64,000 nucleotides of DNA from assembly GCA_026874595.1 (NCBI GenBank), contig CM049313.1, forward strand, positions 9,915,508 to 9,979,507, in the 5' to 3' direction. The translations under genes and the position numbers were made by a program. Source of the stretch: Sipunculus nudus (taxonomy: Eukaryota > Annelida > Sipuncula > Golfingiida > Sipunculidae). The notes below the pieces were generated by a model. It was not told the DNA's origin, made no database searches, and worked only from the letters and a program-made list of their open reading frames with translations. Shown here piece after piece: positions 22,381 through 33,871 of this stretch. Every line of letters begins with the position of its first letter. Position 1 is the stretch's first letter.

Positions 22381-24395
22381 CATTGCTAAGAGTAAGATTC
22401 TCGACTACTGGTATTTTGATATATATATATCCAAAATGTAGCTAGGGCTGTAACAATGCATTATTTCAATGTACAATACATAACATGACGCTTCACTAAT
22501 GATTAAACACAGGATACTATGCATATATGTTGTGTGAGAGTTCACATCCGAAGTCTGTGTTCTTCATTGCATTTCAAGTTTACCATGATGCTGTCTTCAC
22601 ACTTCACTTATAATGAATAAAGAAACCCCTTTCATGCGGCAGTAAGTCCATGGGATGACAATTCACTGATGTATGGAAAATGGTGTTTTGCTGCTATATC
22701 TTCTTTTAAACTGTTCCTGACAGATTTAGCATTCTCGGTACTCTTTCTGCTGACAGTTGTTGGGCCTGGAAGGATGTCACCTGCTTCAAGGAGAGAGGGA
22801 GACTGGAGCTGCTGATTGATGGATCAGGGCTTGAAATCTGGGCCCACCAATCACACTGTATGCCTCTGTCTCACCTCGTGATATGTGTTTTGATTTGGCT
22901 GATGTTGTGTGCTTGATCAATGAAGTCTGTCCGGCTGAGACCTGACACCTGCAGAGTATCAAGTGGAGACAATTAATTACACAGATCACAAAATCATTTA
23001 AGTTAAACAACATTTCAGAACTGTGATAGCTAATGCTAAGACCAGGTACAGACATATAACTGTGTATATTTAGTGCATTTCTCTAAAGTCAAACCTATTT
23101 CAAAATAACCTCTACAACATTGTTTATATTCATAACATTGTATTTGTAATATCTAGAGCTATTAAGCATGTGTGGTAAGGGAATGGTCTGATTTGTTATA
23201 ACAAACAAGGCTTGATGACAGAGGTGTTAGAGAAAGTAATTAATAGATCAATTAAGCAACTTAAGCAGCAAGGCAAACACCTCGGATGTTAATGCCAAAG
23301 ATATTGAAGGGGCATTTCAGCAATTTACAATTCTAGATTCATTTCATAATATATCATCAAACCAACTTATCAACCAGCGGCCCACCACGCCCTGCCCGGA
23401 TATATTTCGACCCGACTCGCACTCATATGAATGTAGCCCACCCCGATAGAACCCACAGAATGATATAATATATTAATATACTGATACAATATTTGACTAT
23501 GTATCAGGCACAGGCTGAGAGTTACAGCTGGCCTAATAGCTGGGCTTGTCATATGAACAGGTTATTACACATTACCAGGGTGCATTCGCACTTGCAAGCT
23601 CGCCTACTAGAAAATACTATAAAGAGGTATATGTGGATGCCAAATGTCAGTTTTTTGTTTTATCCACACACACTGTGATTTGAGAAATATCTAATAATAA
23701 TCTAATAATAGTCATGTCAGGCATTATTGGCCATGTCTAGGTAGCCTGTTAAATCATGTTGTTTAATAAATTGCACCATAGAGTATTAGAGATAAACATT
23801 GTACTTATGAAATTCATATATAACATAAAAATCTTACTTTTAACTGACATTTTTGTCATGTAAGCTTTTTGGCTTAGAAGGACATAATGTAAAAAGCATA
23901 GGAAGCCTAATTACAGTAATTGGTTCGAAGTAACTGTCAATAACTTTAATTACATGCATTCCCTCTTAAAAACATCCTTTGGGTATTTTAAAGTTAGTCT
24001 TAGTACGAAGGAGATTCCAGTAGATTTTAGCACTACCCCAACAAGTAGTATAAATTTGCATTTGTATTGTTTAATTTATATATATGATGTATACAGCACT
24101 GAACATAGGTTGTTTTATATAAGGACTTAACAGCTTTAAATCCAATACAGCCTTGGACATTTCAAACTGGTCTTATTGCTGGGAATGATATTTCAGCTCA
24201 TTCAGTATATTACATGTATAGGGTTAAATTAACAGGACTGATAACAATTTAAGGATTAATAATAGATTAACAATACTTTAATCAACTTAGAATGAACTAA
24301 TCCAGTGCTGCCGTTCTTGATTTAAAGAAAAATTGTAAACTCTTACAATAAAAATGAATATAAAATTGTCTTTAAAAAAATTATAAAAAAACTAG
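22381..24395. other. Non-coding AT-rich stretch
   Basis: Nothing coding is supported. Near 22443 GCTAGGGCTGTAACAATGCA resembles the end of a hAT-type DNA transposon, but no partner terminus was identified. Confidence 0.35.
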
Positions 24396-24422
24396 ACATT
24401 TCTTGGCACCGCAGGTGCCAGA

Positions 24423-25424
24423 GTATCCCCAGACATAGTAACCCCCCCCCCCCCCCCCCCCCCGCTTAAGAGCAGGCCCCCATCTTCAGCAGCATAAACT
24501 GACACTTGAAAAGCAACCATGGTTTCTTCCATCTATCAATCCACACTTTTTTTAAAGATGTTGGTCCTGTGACCTTGACCTTTGGGTCTCATGACCCCAA
24601 AATCAATAGAGGTCTAGCTTTATTGATGGACCTAATAAGTCAGGTTTGAAATCCATATATTAATCAAAGCTTGGCAAATACTGACACTTGGCAAGCAACC
24701 ATGGTTTCTTCCATCTATCAATCCACAATCTTTTTAAAGATGTTGGTCCTGTGACCTTGACCTTTGACCTCATGACCCTAGAACCAAAAGGGTTCTTTCG
24801 TGTTTGGTGGGCCAAACATAAGTCACATTTGTAATCCATATGGTTATCAACACTGGGGTCTGGAAATATCATAAATGGTGTGTGATTTTCACCAAATATG
24901 GAAATATTCAAGGTCAAGGCCACTCATGGTTAAGGTCATGACCCAAATTTATACAGACCTCATCCCATAACCCATATCTCTACATGTTCATAACATGCAA
25001 GAAATCTGTCCATTAGTTTTTGATTTATAATGCTCACAGCACTGTCAGGTGGAAATTATGGGCTATTAAAAGGCGTGAAAACAAGAAAAGGATAATAGGT
25101 GGCGCCACTAGTTTTCAGGACATCACACGGCTATCCAAGATCTTCTGTCACCTTGATTTTGGGACCAATCCATGCAAGCTATCTTGAGATATTTAAGAAT
25201 TTGTGTAACTTTCAGCAAAAATGGACCTATTCAAGGTCTAGGTCACTCTCCTAGCAAAGGTCATGATCCCATTTTAAATAGGCTTCGTCCTCTTACCTAT
25301 ATCTATACACTTGTAAAGTTTGATAAAGATCCAAGAAATATTTTTTGAGTTATCCCGCTCACAAGATTTTTCCGTGGCGGGACCGTCATGAAACCATAGT
25401 AAACCGACTTTGTCTGGGGGATAC
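24423..25424. mobile_element. 1.0-kb TIR element with nuclear-receptor-like motifs
   Basis: The left end GTATCCCCAGACATAGTAA is mirrored at the right end by ACTTTGTCTGGGGGATAC (imperfect TIR). No transposase frame is present. Inside, a unit of about 105 bp (AGCAACCATGGTTTCTTCCA through GTGACCTTGACCTTTG) occurs twice, about 182 bp apart (24.50 and 24.68 kb). The GACCTTGACCTTTGACC phrase is one I recall from mollusc repeats. A 22-nt C run lies just inside the left end. Confidence 0.65.
24442..24463 (+). repeat. C homopolymer tract (22 nt)
   Basis: Lies immediately inside the left terminus of the 24.4-25.4 kb element. Confidence 0.85.
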
Positions 25425-25483
25425 AACAAATGCCACATAGGCCAATATTTGTTTAATTTTATAGCATGCGATACTTCTCAACA

Positions 25484-25484
25484 A

Positions 25485-25537
<53 letters not shown>

Positions 25538-25545
25538 TATATAAA
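25484..25545. repeat. (TA)n microsatellite
   Basis: Alternating TA with two TTTA interruptions. Confidence 0.9.
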
Positions 25546-25795
25546 TTAGTATGCTTATATCAAGGGATTATAAAAATCTTGGAAAGATTGCAAAAAAAAA
25601 ATAGTGCCACTATTATGAAATATTGACAAAGCATTTCTACTGCACTCAATTGGTTGAGGTAAACAGCCTATAATCACCACCTGAAGATGATGATTTAAAA
25701 AAATTTAAATATTAACCCCTGGAAAAATATGAAAAAAAAACTATAAAAAAGTGTTGCCCGGAAAAAAAGTATGATGTACCTATTAAAAAGTACAA

Positions 25796-25862
25796 AGTGA
25801 CAGCATAGACCCAGTTGTGGCTCTGTTAATAACAGAGCCACAACTGGGTCTAAGTGACAGCA
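25796..25862. mobile_element. Palindrome-only insertion with 10-bp direct repeats
   Basis: A 47-bp perfect palindrome (25806-25852; arms TAGACCCAGTTGTGGCTCTG followed by TTA, one-base centre) is flanked on both sides by the exact 10-mer AGTGACAGCA (25796-25805 and 25853-25862). This has the form of two terminal inverted repeats fused head to head and inserted with a target-site duplication. A single related arm with two mismatches is at 45587-45609. Confidence 0.8.
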
Positions 25863-26488
25863 CTGCTAATCAGCCGATAGAAACTTAGATATCAATTAAA
25901 ATATTTTACTTATACTTATTAGTATTCCATTTTTGGTCAGTTCTACAGTTTAGTATTAAAGGGGGACTCATTTGCAGTTTATTGATCCTTGATAACAAAA
26001 AGGATCTGAAATATGGTATATAATGAAACAGTTTAATATCAAAGATATTATTTTCAATAATATGAAAAATGAACTACAGAAAAAGGCAGTATAAGAAGTT
26101 ATCTTCTGTCCGCAGCTCTCCATACACAGTTGATTAAAAACTGTGTGGACTGTTTATTACATTTAAATATAAAAAAAATATCAGTTAAAAATTGTTTTCA
26201 CTATTTTTACAGAATTATAATCCTAGCTTGTCCGCAGTATTTTTTTTACATACTCTGTTCCTGAAGGTATCTAAGCCACCCCATTCTCATTTATGTGTAG
26301 CTTGTTAAAGCAAGGAGAAAAAAAATACGAGTATGATCACTCGCTGCATGAACCAGCATCACACAAACTTTAATTTACAATACGGCAGTATGTTTTAATC
26401 CCTCAAAGGTAGCTATAGGGTAGTCCATCTCTGGACCCTTGTGTCCTATGTTAGACCTGATGGACGGACACATACTGAAAAATCAATT

Positions 26489-26514
26489 GGGGGGGGGGGG
26501 GGGGGGGGGGGGGG
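26489..26514 (+). repeat. G homopolymer tract (26 nt)
   Basis: Longest G/C run in the window; it could form a quadruplex. Confidence 0.85.
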
Positions 26515-26989
26515 AGAGGATCGAATGGCTAAGCCTTAGGGAACAGAAGAGTCCATATGCAATGTCTCAAACATAGATGTAGGGCATATTTTTATGTCAA
26601 TACAGACGCCAAGCCAGAACTGACAGTCATGATCAGCGTCCGATTATAAAATTAATGGCGATAGCTAGTGGGTCAAGTCTATAATTTGGCGTCTTTCTTT
26701 ACTCTGTCAGTCTCTGTTAATATAAACATTTTATACACCGATCTATAGTAATTTTTTTTATACTTGTTTCAGTTATCAAACATAATATGTACGGTTATCT
26801 CAGGTTAAATGCAATCTAAAAGACATGAGACAATAGTTGGTTACTTACCAGCTGCTTTCGAATGCACGTGTTGACTGACAACTGTTGTTTACGCAGAGCC
26901 GCGTCAACCACGTGCAGTGTTCCAAGATGGCGCCTATTTTCCACGTGAATTTTAACCAATCACCATTCCAGTCTATATTTAGTTCAGTG

Positions 26990-27153
26990 GGTGACGTAGA
27001 TGTCAAAAAGGGATAGCTGACGTAGATGTCATCTGTTGGCTGTTGGAATGAGCTCCCCACATTATCGGTATGTCGCGATACGGTGATTCGCGTATCGTGA
27101 TACAGTTGTCAAATATCGGTATTTCGTTAAAGTGTCTATTTTAAAAACTTTTT
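26990..27153 (+). repeat. TGACGTAG tandem plus TATCGGTAT repeat, copy B
   Basis: Direct copy of 20003-20165 with very few changes; two 26-bp TGACGTAG units instead of three. Homology stops at the T run that follows TTTTAAAAAC in both. Upstream lie CCAAGATGGCGCC and several CACGTG boxes and, on the minus strand, a good donor (AGCTG|GTAAGT at about 26848), so this may also be a promoter with a first non-coding exon. Confidence 0.7.
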
Positions 27154-27554
27154 TTTGGCAGTTATATAATGTTCCCGTTGAAAGTTTAGACATCTAAGTG
27201 GGTCAGGATAAAGCTTTAGAATTTTCCCCACACAGATAGTCATTATAAAAACAACACAGAAATGTAAGTTTAAAATCACCAAAGGGCCGAAAGATCTGTC
27301 CTGAATATATACTGCCAGTTTAATAGTTTAACATGGTGAACAGGGAAGCTAGAACAAATCGCGGCGGCTACTCAACTTCACCTTATGTAGATTTAACGTT
27401 TAGCCCCTTCCATATGACTTAATTAATCAATTAAGTGCCGGCTAGACGTGCAGTGGGCCACTGGGCCCAAGTCTAGATCATTCAAGCACAAGCGGAATAG
27501 TGGCAAATTTTTACCCCCGGCCCTGGACAAGCCTACCTAACAAAAGGGTGGCCT

Positions 27555-29819
27555 ATTAAGGTCTAATCATCGTCAAACAACCTTAGGTTAATTTAGCTTT
27601 AGAATTCATATTAATAATAATTTTAGACACAGTGATGTATATATATTTAGAATCCTCAGAAAATTCTCTATCAGATGAGGTATACTTAAAAAGTGTAACA
27701 GTGTCCACTTTGAAAAATTTAAAAATTGAAATGATTTAAAATATTTTTTTTTAATTGGATATATCTCAAAATTGGCATAGGGTATGTGTGTGGAAATAGT
27801 ATCATTTGAAACTATGTATACATACAAATATCTCCAGGCATTTTTTTGGTTATATATTTAAAGTCTTTTTTTTCATAATGAAATTTAAATTTAAAAAAAT
27901 GTGTGATGTTTACAATACTTATTTTGTTTAAATAACGTATTTTTACTATACTAAAGCGATATAGGAAAAAAGAAAAAATCGCATTTTAGAATACTTGTTG
28001 ATTTACCTATATTCAAAATGTGAAGACTCTATATTTGATGGTTTTTGAGAAATATCGCTCTGAAGACCGTACAGTCTCCTGAAATACTGTTTTGAGAAAA
28101 CGGCGAAAAACTGTTTGGGAAGAGAAATTTCGTTTTGAGTGGAAAACAGGGATATAAGCGCAAGTGACAGTTGTATTTTTTCACTTAATGTTCCGATGAG
28201 AATCGGTTACAATATATAAATTATAAAATTTAATGGTTTATCAATGTTAAAAAATGGATTTTGTTCGGCATCATGACAACTGGAGAACTGTCAAACTAAA
28301 GTAGGCGGAGCTTACTGGTCCGAGGGGCCGGTCATCGGTATTCAGGTCATTGGCTACCGCGCCGGGGCACGCGTCAGGTGTGAAGTGACTGATAAGAACA
28401 ATCACTCTGTTTACTCTGCGCTCTCATCCAAGCTACCATATGCCCTAATCCAATCAACAACTTGTCTCTCCCTCTCACAATTATATATGAGACACTACAT
28501 AGCTAGCAGCAACACATATCTCTCTCTCATTAGATTTATATACACCATTCATATATACCACACAAAAATGCACACACCCAATTGCAATAATGAACACAGT
28601 ACCAGACAAATATATGTAAAACATTTATTGCGTATACATAAATAAATATAATTTATATTTGTATACATAAATATTCATGGATAAAACGGGAGGAGGAATG
28701 TTCATAAACGCGCTAAATCTTGCTGCGGCAGCTCTTCCTTTACCGATCGCTCTTATAGCTAAGACTCCGGCGCGGTTCACTTCGCCAAATTTTTTAGCAG
28801 GCGACGTGGTGGTGTAACTTGGTGCCGCGTTCCTTTCACAAAATTCATTCGTGTAACGCAGTCCTATATTGCTGCACCACCCTCGGCGTTTATCTACATC
28901 CTCCACTAACGATAAATTTCCTTCACGGCATATGGCACACACTTCTGCGGTAGCCAACAACATAGCAAGTTGGCCGCACTGCCAGAGACGGTAGCTGGCT
29001 GATTCTGGAACTCCAGGTTGTACTGATTCCATGTTTTCGTCACTTGACGACTCAGGATCGTCATCTCTGTGTAGTTTCGTTACGGACACAGGAACCTTGT
29101 GATCAGCTGTATGTGACTGTCTCTCGTTCAAATAGCGAATTTTATCTTCGCTCATTCTACTCCTTTTTCTTCGACCCATGCCGTTCAGTTTGAGGATAGT
29201 GTATATTATATAAGAAGGAACGATGTATTCGGTAATTGTTTTGGCGATGTAATGATGGACCCTGGGAGAAAATGTTATATTGTATAGCAGGGTCAATATT
29301 ACAGAAATAACAATCGGTAAATTCATATTTCTGGGTATATTCTTGGTGCCAGGACCATTATTGGGTGACACTAACATATTTTAGGGCAGTGACAAAGACA
29401 TTATTCGGCGACTGGAGGAGTACGATGTACAGTTTACTTCTGGATTAGGCGTATAGGGGGATTTGTATTAATTAGTGTCAATTAGTAAGTGCCGGTAATA
29501 AAGATTAGCTCTTTCCCGGCTGACTGACCGCGGCTTCCCCACGCCTGTCAATCAACCATTTGCCAAACGCCACGACCGCATGGTTAACCAATAAGCAACT
29601 GACACGCTGCTAACTCTCGCCGATCTGACAGTTGGTCCTGTTTGCACCCCACGTGGGGTTGACATCTGAAATAAAATACTTATTTTTCTAACTGATACAA
29701 TATAACCCCAGGAACGTGTTTTTGTGAAAAGATAGATATAGCAATCATCTATGAAACCATACAGATGTTTTTCAGAAAAATGTAATTTTCATGATTTTTG
29801 ACGATGATTAGACCTTAAT
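27555..29819 (-). mobile_element. Mutator-like DNA transposon with intact TIRs
   Basis: Perfect 23-bp inverted termini at 27555-27577 and 29797-29819 (outer end ATTAAGGTCTAATCATCG) bound a 2.27-kb unit that holds one minus-strand transposase-related ORF. TGGCC lies immediately or nearly next to each end and may be the remnant of a target-site duplication. The ORF covers only an N-terminal part of the expected transposase, so the element is probably a deletion derivative. Confidence 0.75.
28625..29179 (-). CDS. Mutator-like transposase N-terminal domain, 184 aa
   Basis: Start chosen at the ATG of MGRRKRSRMSEDK (29179), a basic N-terminus suited to nuclear import; the frame is open 66 codons further upstream but that part is low-complexity. 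The core reads CAICREGNLSLVED, a WCSNIGLRYTN stretch, and FGEVNRAGVLAIRAIGKG followed by AAAARFSAFMNIPPPV. I recognise the last blocks from the Mutator-like transposase domain found in many invertebrate proteins. The catalytic DDE part is absent. After MNIPPP the sequence becomes AT-rich and a donor-like GTATAC occurs, so this may be a first exon whose partners were lost, or a truncated protein. Confidence 0.6.
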   Translation of the reverse strand: MGRRKRSRMSEDKIRYLNERQSHTADHKVPVSVTKLHRDDDPESSSDENMESVQPGVPESASYRLWQCGQLAMLLATAEVCAICREGNLSLVEDVDKRRGWCSNIGLRYTNEFCERNAAPSYTTTSPAKKFGEVNRAGVLAIRAIGKGRAAAARFSAFMNIPPPVLSMNIYVYKYKLYLFMYTQ

Positions 29820-29929
29820 GGCCCGGGTCAGTCCAAATATTGATAACAGCTCAAGTGGCAGGCCTGATGTCTTACATCAAGGGAATTCACACTTTTTTAA
29901 ATTCTACTCCGCAGGAAAGAAGTAATATT

Positions 29930-30560
29930 TTAAATGCTGGATCCAACAATAGTAGTAAGCCGTCCATGAGGCATCCAGATACATATGTTGGAGAATACGT
30001 TGCTTTAAAGATTACATGGGACACTTGAACTTAAAGCAGCCTGGAATCGTTTGAACAATGATGACAAAGCTCTTCAGTGAGGGACAATTAAGTCTCAGAG
30101 GGGCTGCACAGAGAGTATTAGGCGATACACCTTTAGATGATGTGTGATTCCCATGTTTTGAAGACCGCATTAGAGCGGAGATTTTCCCCCAAGGAAAAAA
30201 ACAAAACACGAACCAGTCAGAGTTACGTTCACGTAAAAAGAAAAGGAACGAGACCTTACAAGAATACGGATATTCCCTAAGAAGACTAGTACCTCTGGCT
30301 TGCCATAGTTACCCAACTGAGGTAAAAGAAGAGATGACTATAGAGCGGTTCTATATGGGAATAGGGGGCGTGCAATTGTCCCATATAAATTCACTTGAGA
30401 TGGCTATTTCCCTAGCCGTAGTATACAAGGCGGTAGACTCAGATATTACTCACAAGAATACACTCAAGCCATGGGCAGTAGTGTTACATAAACAGTCCCC
30501 AAGCAGTAAATGGGCGAGTTTTGAATTTTTCGGAATAATTTACAAACGAAGCTAGCCAAA
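29930..30560 (+). pseudogene. Ty3/gypsy Gag remnant
   Basis: The frames read RHPDTYVGEYVALK, SLRGAAQRVLGDTPLDD and LQEYGYSLRRL, then IERFYMGIGG, in the order of a retrotransposon Gag capsid. Stops near 30030 and 30080 and at least two frame changes inactivate it. Confidence 0.65.
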
Positions 30561-30699
30561 TGTAAAGAGTAAGTGAAGGGTCTTAGACATTCTATTCCTC
30601 AGATGTACTTAGAGAGAGATACAAAAAGTGGCCAAGAATCCTAGAGGAAGAGGGTTCCTCAAGGGTTTAGAAAGTTGTCCTATATTGAATTAGTCAAAT

Positions 30700-30985
30700 C
30701 CAGAAAAGAAATACCCTGTTTTACCAGTGGTGCACCAGACCATATGGCCAGATTTTGCCCACTTTGGAATGGATGAACAATTTTAAGTACGTCCAACATT
30801 ACAGGGCCAATCTCGGGAAGGAAAAGCTTCCAGAACCATAGATTGAACAGAGATTTTGAGAAATCAAGGTACCTCATCTAGGTGATCAAGACTAGGTGCC
30901 CAAGTGGGAAATTTTCTTGAAGGCAAAGAAATAAATACATTTCTGGTAGATATAGGGTCCTCCTATAGCATCTTAATTATAATTA
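30700..30985 (+). pseudogene. Ty3/gypsy zinc knuckle and protease remnant
   Basis: CFTSGAPDHMARFC (about 30717-30758) fits a CCHC knuckle with its second Cys changed to Ser. The protease active-site region reads NTFLVDIGSSYSIL (about 30936-30977), where Ile replaces the usual Thr of D-T-G. Confidence 0.6.
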
Positions 30986-31569
30986 ATTAAGTAAGGAATT
31001 GTATGAGCTTCTTCCTGCAGATAGGAAACCTAGGTTAGAAGAAAATCTCAATGGCCTCAGGTGCGAGTATGCTTACCATAAATTTTGGGTAATTTTGAGA
31101 TTGAGATAGCCGGTGAGAATTTCGAACAATTCTTCATAGTGATACTCATTATAACATGTTTTAAAGAAAATGAAACGCTCTTCAGATTTGAGAATTTTGA
31201 TCTGACAGTTTAGGGTGTCAAATACCCCCTGTTTCACAATACACCGTCAGATTGTTTTAGAATCCATACGGAAACTGTAAAGGACGTACCAGCATTGCAT
31301 GGAGCACAGATCATGTCTACAATCAAATCGATCCCAGGTGACAACATACCACAAGCGGGCATAGTAGAGCCGAATCAAGAATATATGAGGCAGTCTGCAT
31401 GTTAGTTCAGCAGTTGTTGGTTCTACGAAGAGTGAGGTTCCCATTACAGTAATAAACCCTAACCCAAACCCGTTAGGATAAATGCACATAAGCCGGTTGC
31501 TATGTTCAGGGCAACAGAACAGGTGTACCCACTTCAGGCACCCCTGTAGACAGAAGACATGACTCACAG

Positions 31570-32760
31570 GGATACTGGGCTGTCCCAAAGCATTTGAAGC
31601 CCCTTCTTGAGAATGCATCAAACGATCTTGACAGGATGCAATATTTGTCTTTAGCTGACTTAATTACCGTCATAGTCCAGTGTCAAGATGTGTTCTTAGG
31701 TCTTGGAGGAAGACTTGGTCGCACAAACCTCACTGAGCATACTACTGACACAGGTGAAACCAAGCCCATCAAACAACCAGCTCGTAGAACCCCTTTAGCC
31801 CAAAATAGGATAGTTGAGAAAAGTTTGCTCAAGATATCATAGAGACCAATGACATTGCTTGGGGTAGCTCAGTAGTCCTAGTGGAAAAGGAAGACGGTAG
31901 CACACGGTACTGCGTGGACTAAAGACGCCTCAATGAATTCAATAAAAGGATACATACCCCCCACCTAGAATAGACGATTGTCTAGAAGCTTTAGCTGGAA
32001 GTCAGTGGTTCAGTACCCCCGATTTGGCATCTGGGTACTGGTAGGTCCCGTTGGCCACAGAAAATAAGCACAAGTCGGCTTTCGTGACACACAAAGGATT
32101 ATTTAACTTCAAAGTGTTACTTTTAGATTGTGTATTGCACCTGGAAATTTTAAAAAATAACAGGAAAGAGTCTAACAGGGACTGCTTTGGCAAACCTGTT
32201 TATTTTATGTAGATGATGTCATACGTTTGGCAATACCTTTGATTTTGCAGTTTCACAGCTCAAACAAGTTCGTCGGAGATTTCGAGATGCTGACTTGAAA
32301 TGCAAGCCTAGCATATGCTTACTCTTTCAAAAGAGTGTTTTTTTTCTAGGACATGTTTTGTCCCTTGAGTGCTTTCAGTGTGATCCTGAAGATCAGAGCT
32401 GTTCGAGAATGCCCAAAACTAAGAAATCTCAAGGAGCTCAGGAGAACAATAGGCTTATGCTCCTTTGGTGCATCTTACCAAAAAGATAGATCCCCTCAGG
32501 GGGACTGACAAGTGTGAACAAGCCTTTGTTCATATCAAACGAGCTCTTACCAAAGCCGCAGTCATATCTTATCCGATTCCAGAGGAAAAAATTATCTTGG
32601 ATACAGATGCTAGTGCTAGCGTGGGAGCAGTATTGTCTCAAATTCATTTTGGGAATCATCATGTCATCACGTTATCACGCAGAATGCTATCGTCCAGTCA
32701 GAGAAACTATTGTGTGACAAAAAGGAGAGTTATAAGCAGTAGTTATATTTGTCAAAGCAT
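31570..32760 (+). pseudogene. Ty3/gypsy reverse transcriptase and RNase H remnant
   Basis: LGRTNLTEHTTDTGETKPIK opens the domain, followed by GSSVVLVEKEDGSTRYCVD. FYVDDVIRLA (about 32203) holds the Y-x-D-D catalytic box, then FFLGHVLS, and in RNase H CEQAFVHIKRALTKAA and IILDTDASASVGAVLSQI. Stops interrupt between RT blocks and the middle is read in three frames. Confidence 0.75.
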
Positions 32761-33359
32761 TACTTATGGGGTAGAAAATTCCTTTTTTGGACCACCCATG
32801 CCTCCTTGACTTAGCTTACAAATAAATAAAAGCAAAAGGGCATGCTGACAAGATAGATTTCTCTTATTGTCACATATGACTATGAAACTGAGTATCGTCC
32901 CGGTTTTAAGCATGTTAATACTGATGGGCCTTCCAGAATACTATGTAAACAATGTAAAAGAGATGAATATTAAATGACCGCTGATATCATAAGCGATCTC
33001 ACACGACTGTTGAGCCTAGGAAGAGGCATGAGATTTCCTTTAAAGCCTAATACAAAGGAATGGGTTCGGATGAGCTCAAAGTTCTTCAGCAAAGTGATCC
33101 TAATTTGTCCCGAATGTTGCTCTCATATTCAGAGAAGAAACCCCCATGGCGCGTGATTTCAAGAGAAAGTAAGGAAGAAAAAGCCCTTTGGGTACAGTGG
33201 ATCAACTTGTTCCTTGATAATGGTTTGTTATAGCGCAGATTCAGAACCGTTGTAAACTTACCCTGGGATTCATCAATTAGTGACCCCTCTCTCAATGCGC
33301 AACAATTCATTCATATGGTTCATATGAATATGTTGAGAGGGTACAGGACGCATCAAGAA

Positions 33360-33870
33360 CAACACATGAATTTGCCAGGAAGCAAAGGGGAGAATCAGCT
33401 CAGAGACAGAAATGTTATTCAGGTGTTAGGACAGCTTCTAGACAAATGTTAATAGGGTCCAAGTTTTGGTACTAATTACCACCCCCCCCCCTTGGTAATA
33501 AGAACCCAGGCAGAGGCAGGTTAATAATGCCAATTACAACTCCAAATTCTCGGACAAGAATTGCCCATATAGACCAAATTACAGAGTGTGAGGGAGATCC
33601 CTCTAAGGGAAAATTAGATTGCAGGCCCTCGGCAACCTCGGACAGGAGGGAATGAATTAGATGAGTCAATATATGGAAATGAAGGGTTAGTTGAGAAGGC
33701 TGCTGAAATATCAGCCGAAGCAAACTCATAAGGTGAGATTGAGATTGAGCTTGAGATAAGTTTATCGGAGTCTCATACTGATGAAACTCAGGAAGTACAG
33801 GGTAATTCAATCACCGCATCACTCAGGCGAAGTACACGTTTCAGAAAGCCAGTTGATAAGTTCGATTTGT
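33360..33870 (+). pseudogene. Ty3/gypsy integrase C-terminal and Pol end remnant
   Basis: EFARKQRGESAQRQKCY near 33370 resembles the segment after the integrase core, and LRRSTRFRKPVDKFDL followed by TAA ends near 33871, a usual Pol terminus. The catalytic core of integrase is missing or unrecognisable. Confidence 0.5.
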
Positions 33871-33871
33871 A

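Noticed and set aside
26845-27060. 71-codon minus-strand frame ending at a good donor
   Set aside because: It opens with GTG inside the repeat copy and has no ATG. The donor may belong to a non-coding first exon, but no coding claim is supported.
31247-31621. 124-codon minus-strand ORF
   Set aside because: It is antisense to the degenerate Ty3/gypsy Pol and shows no domain.
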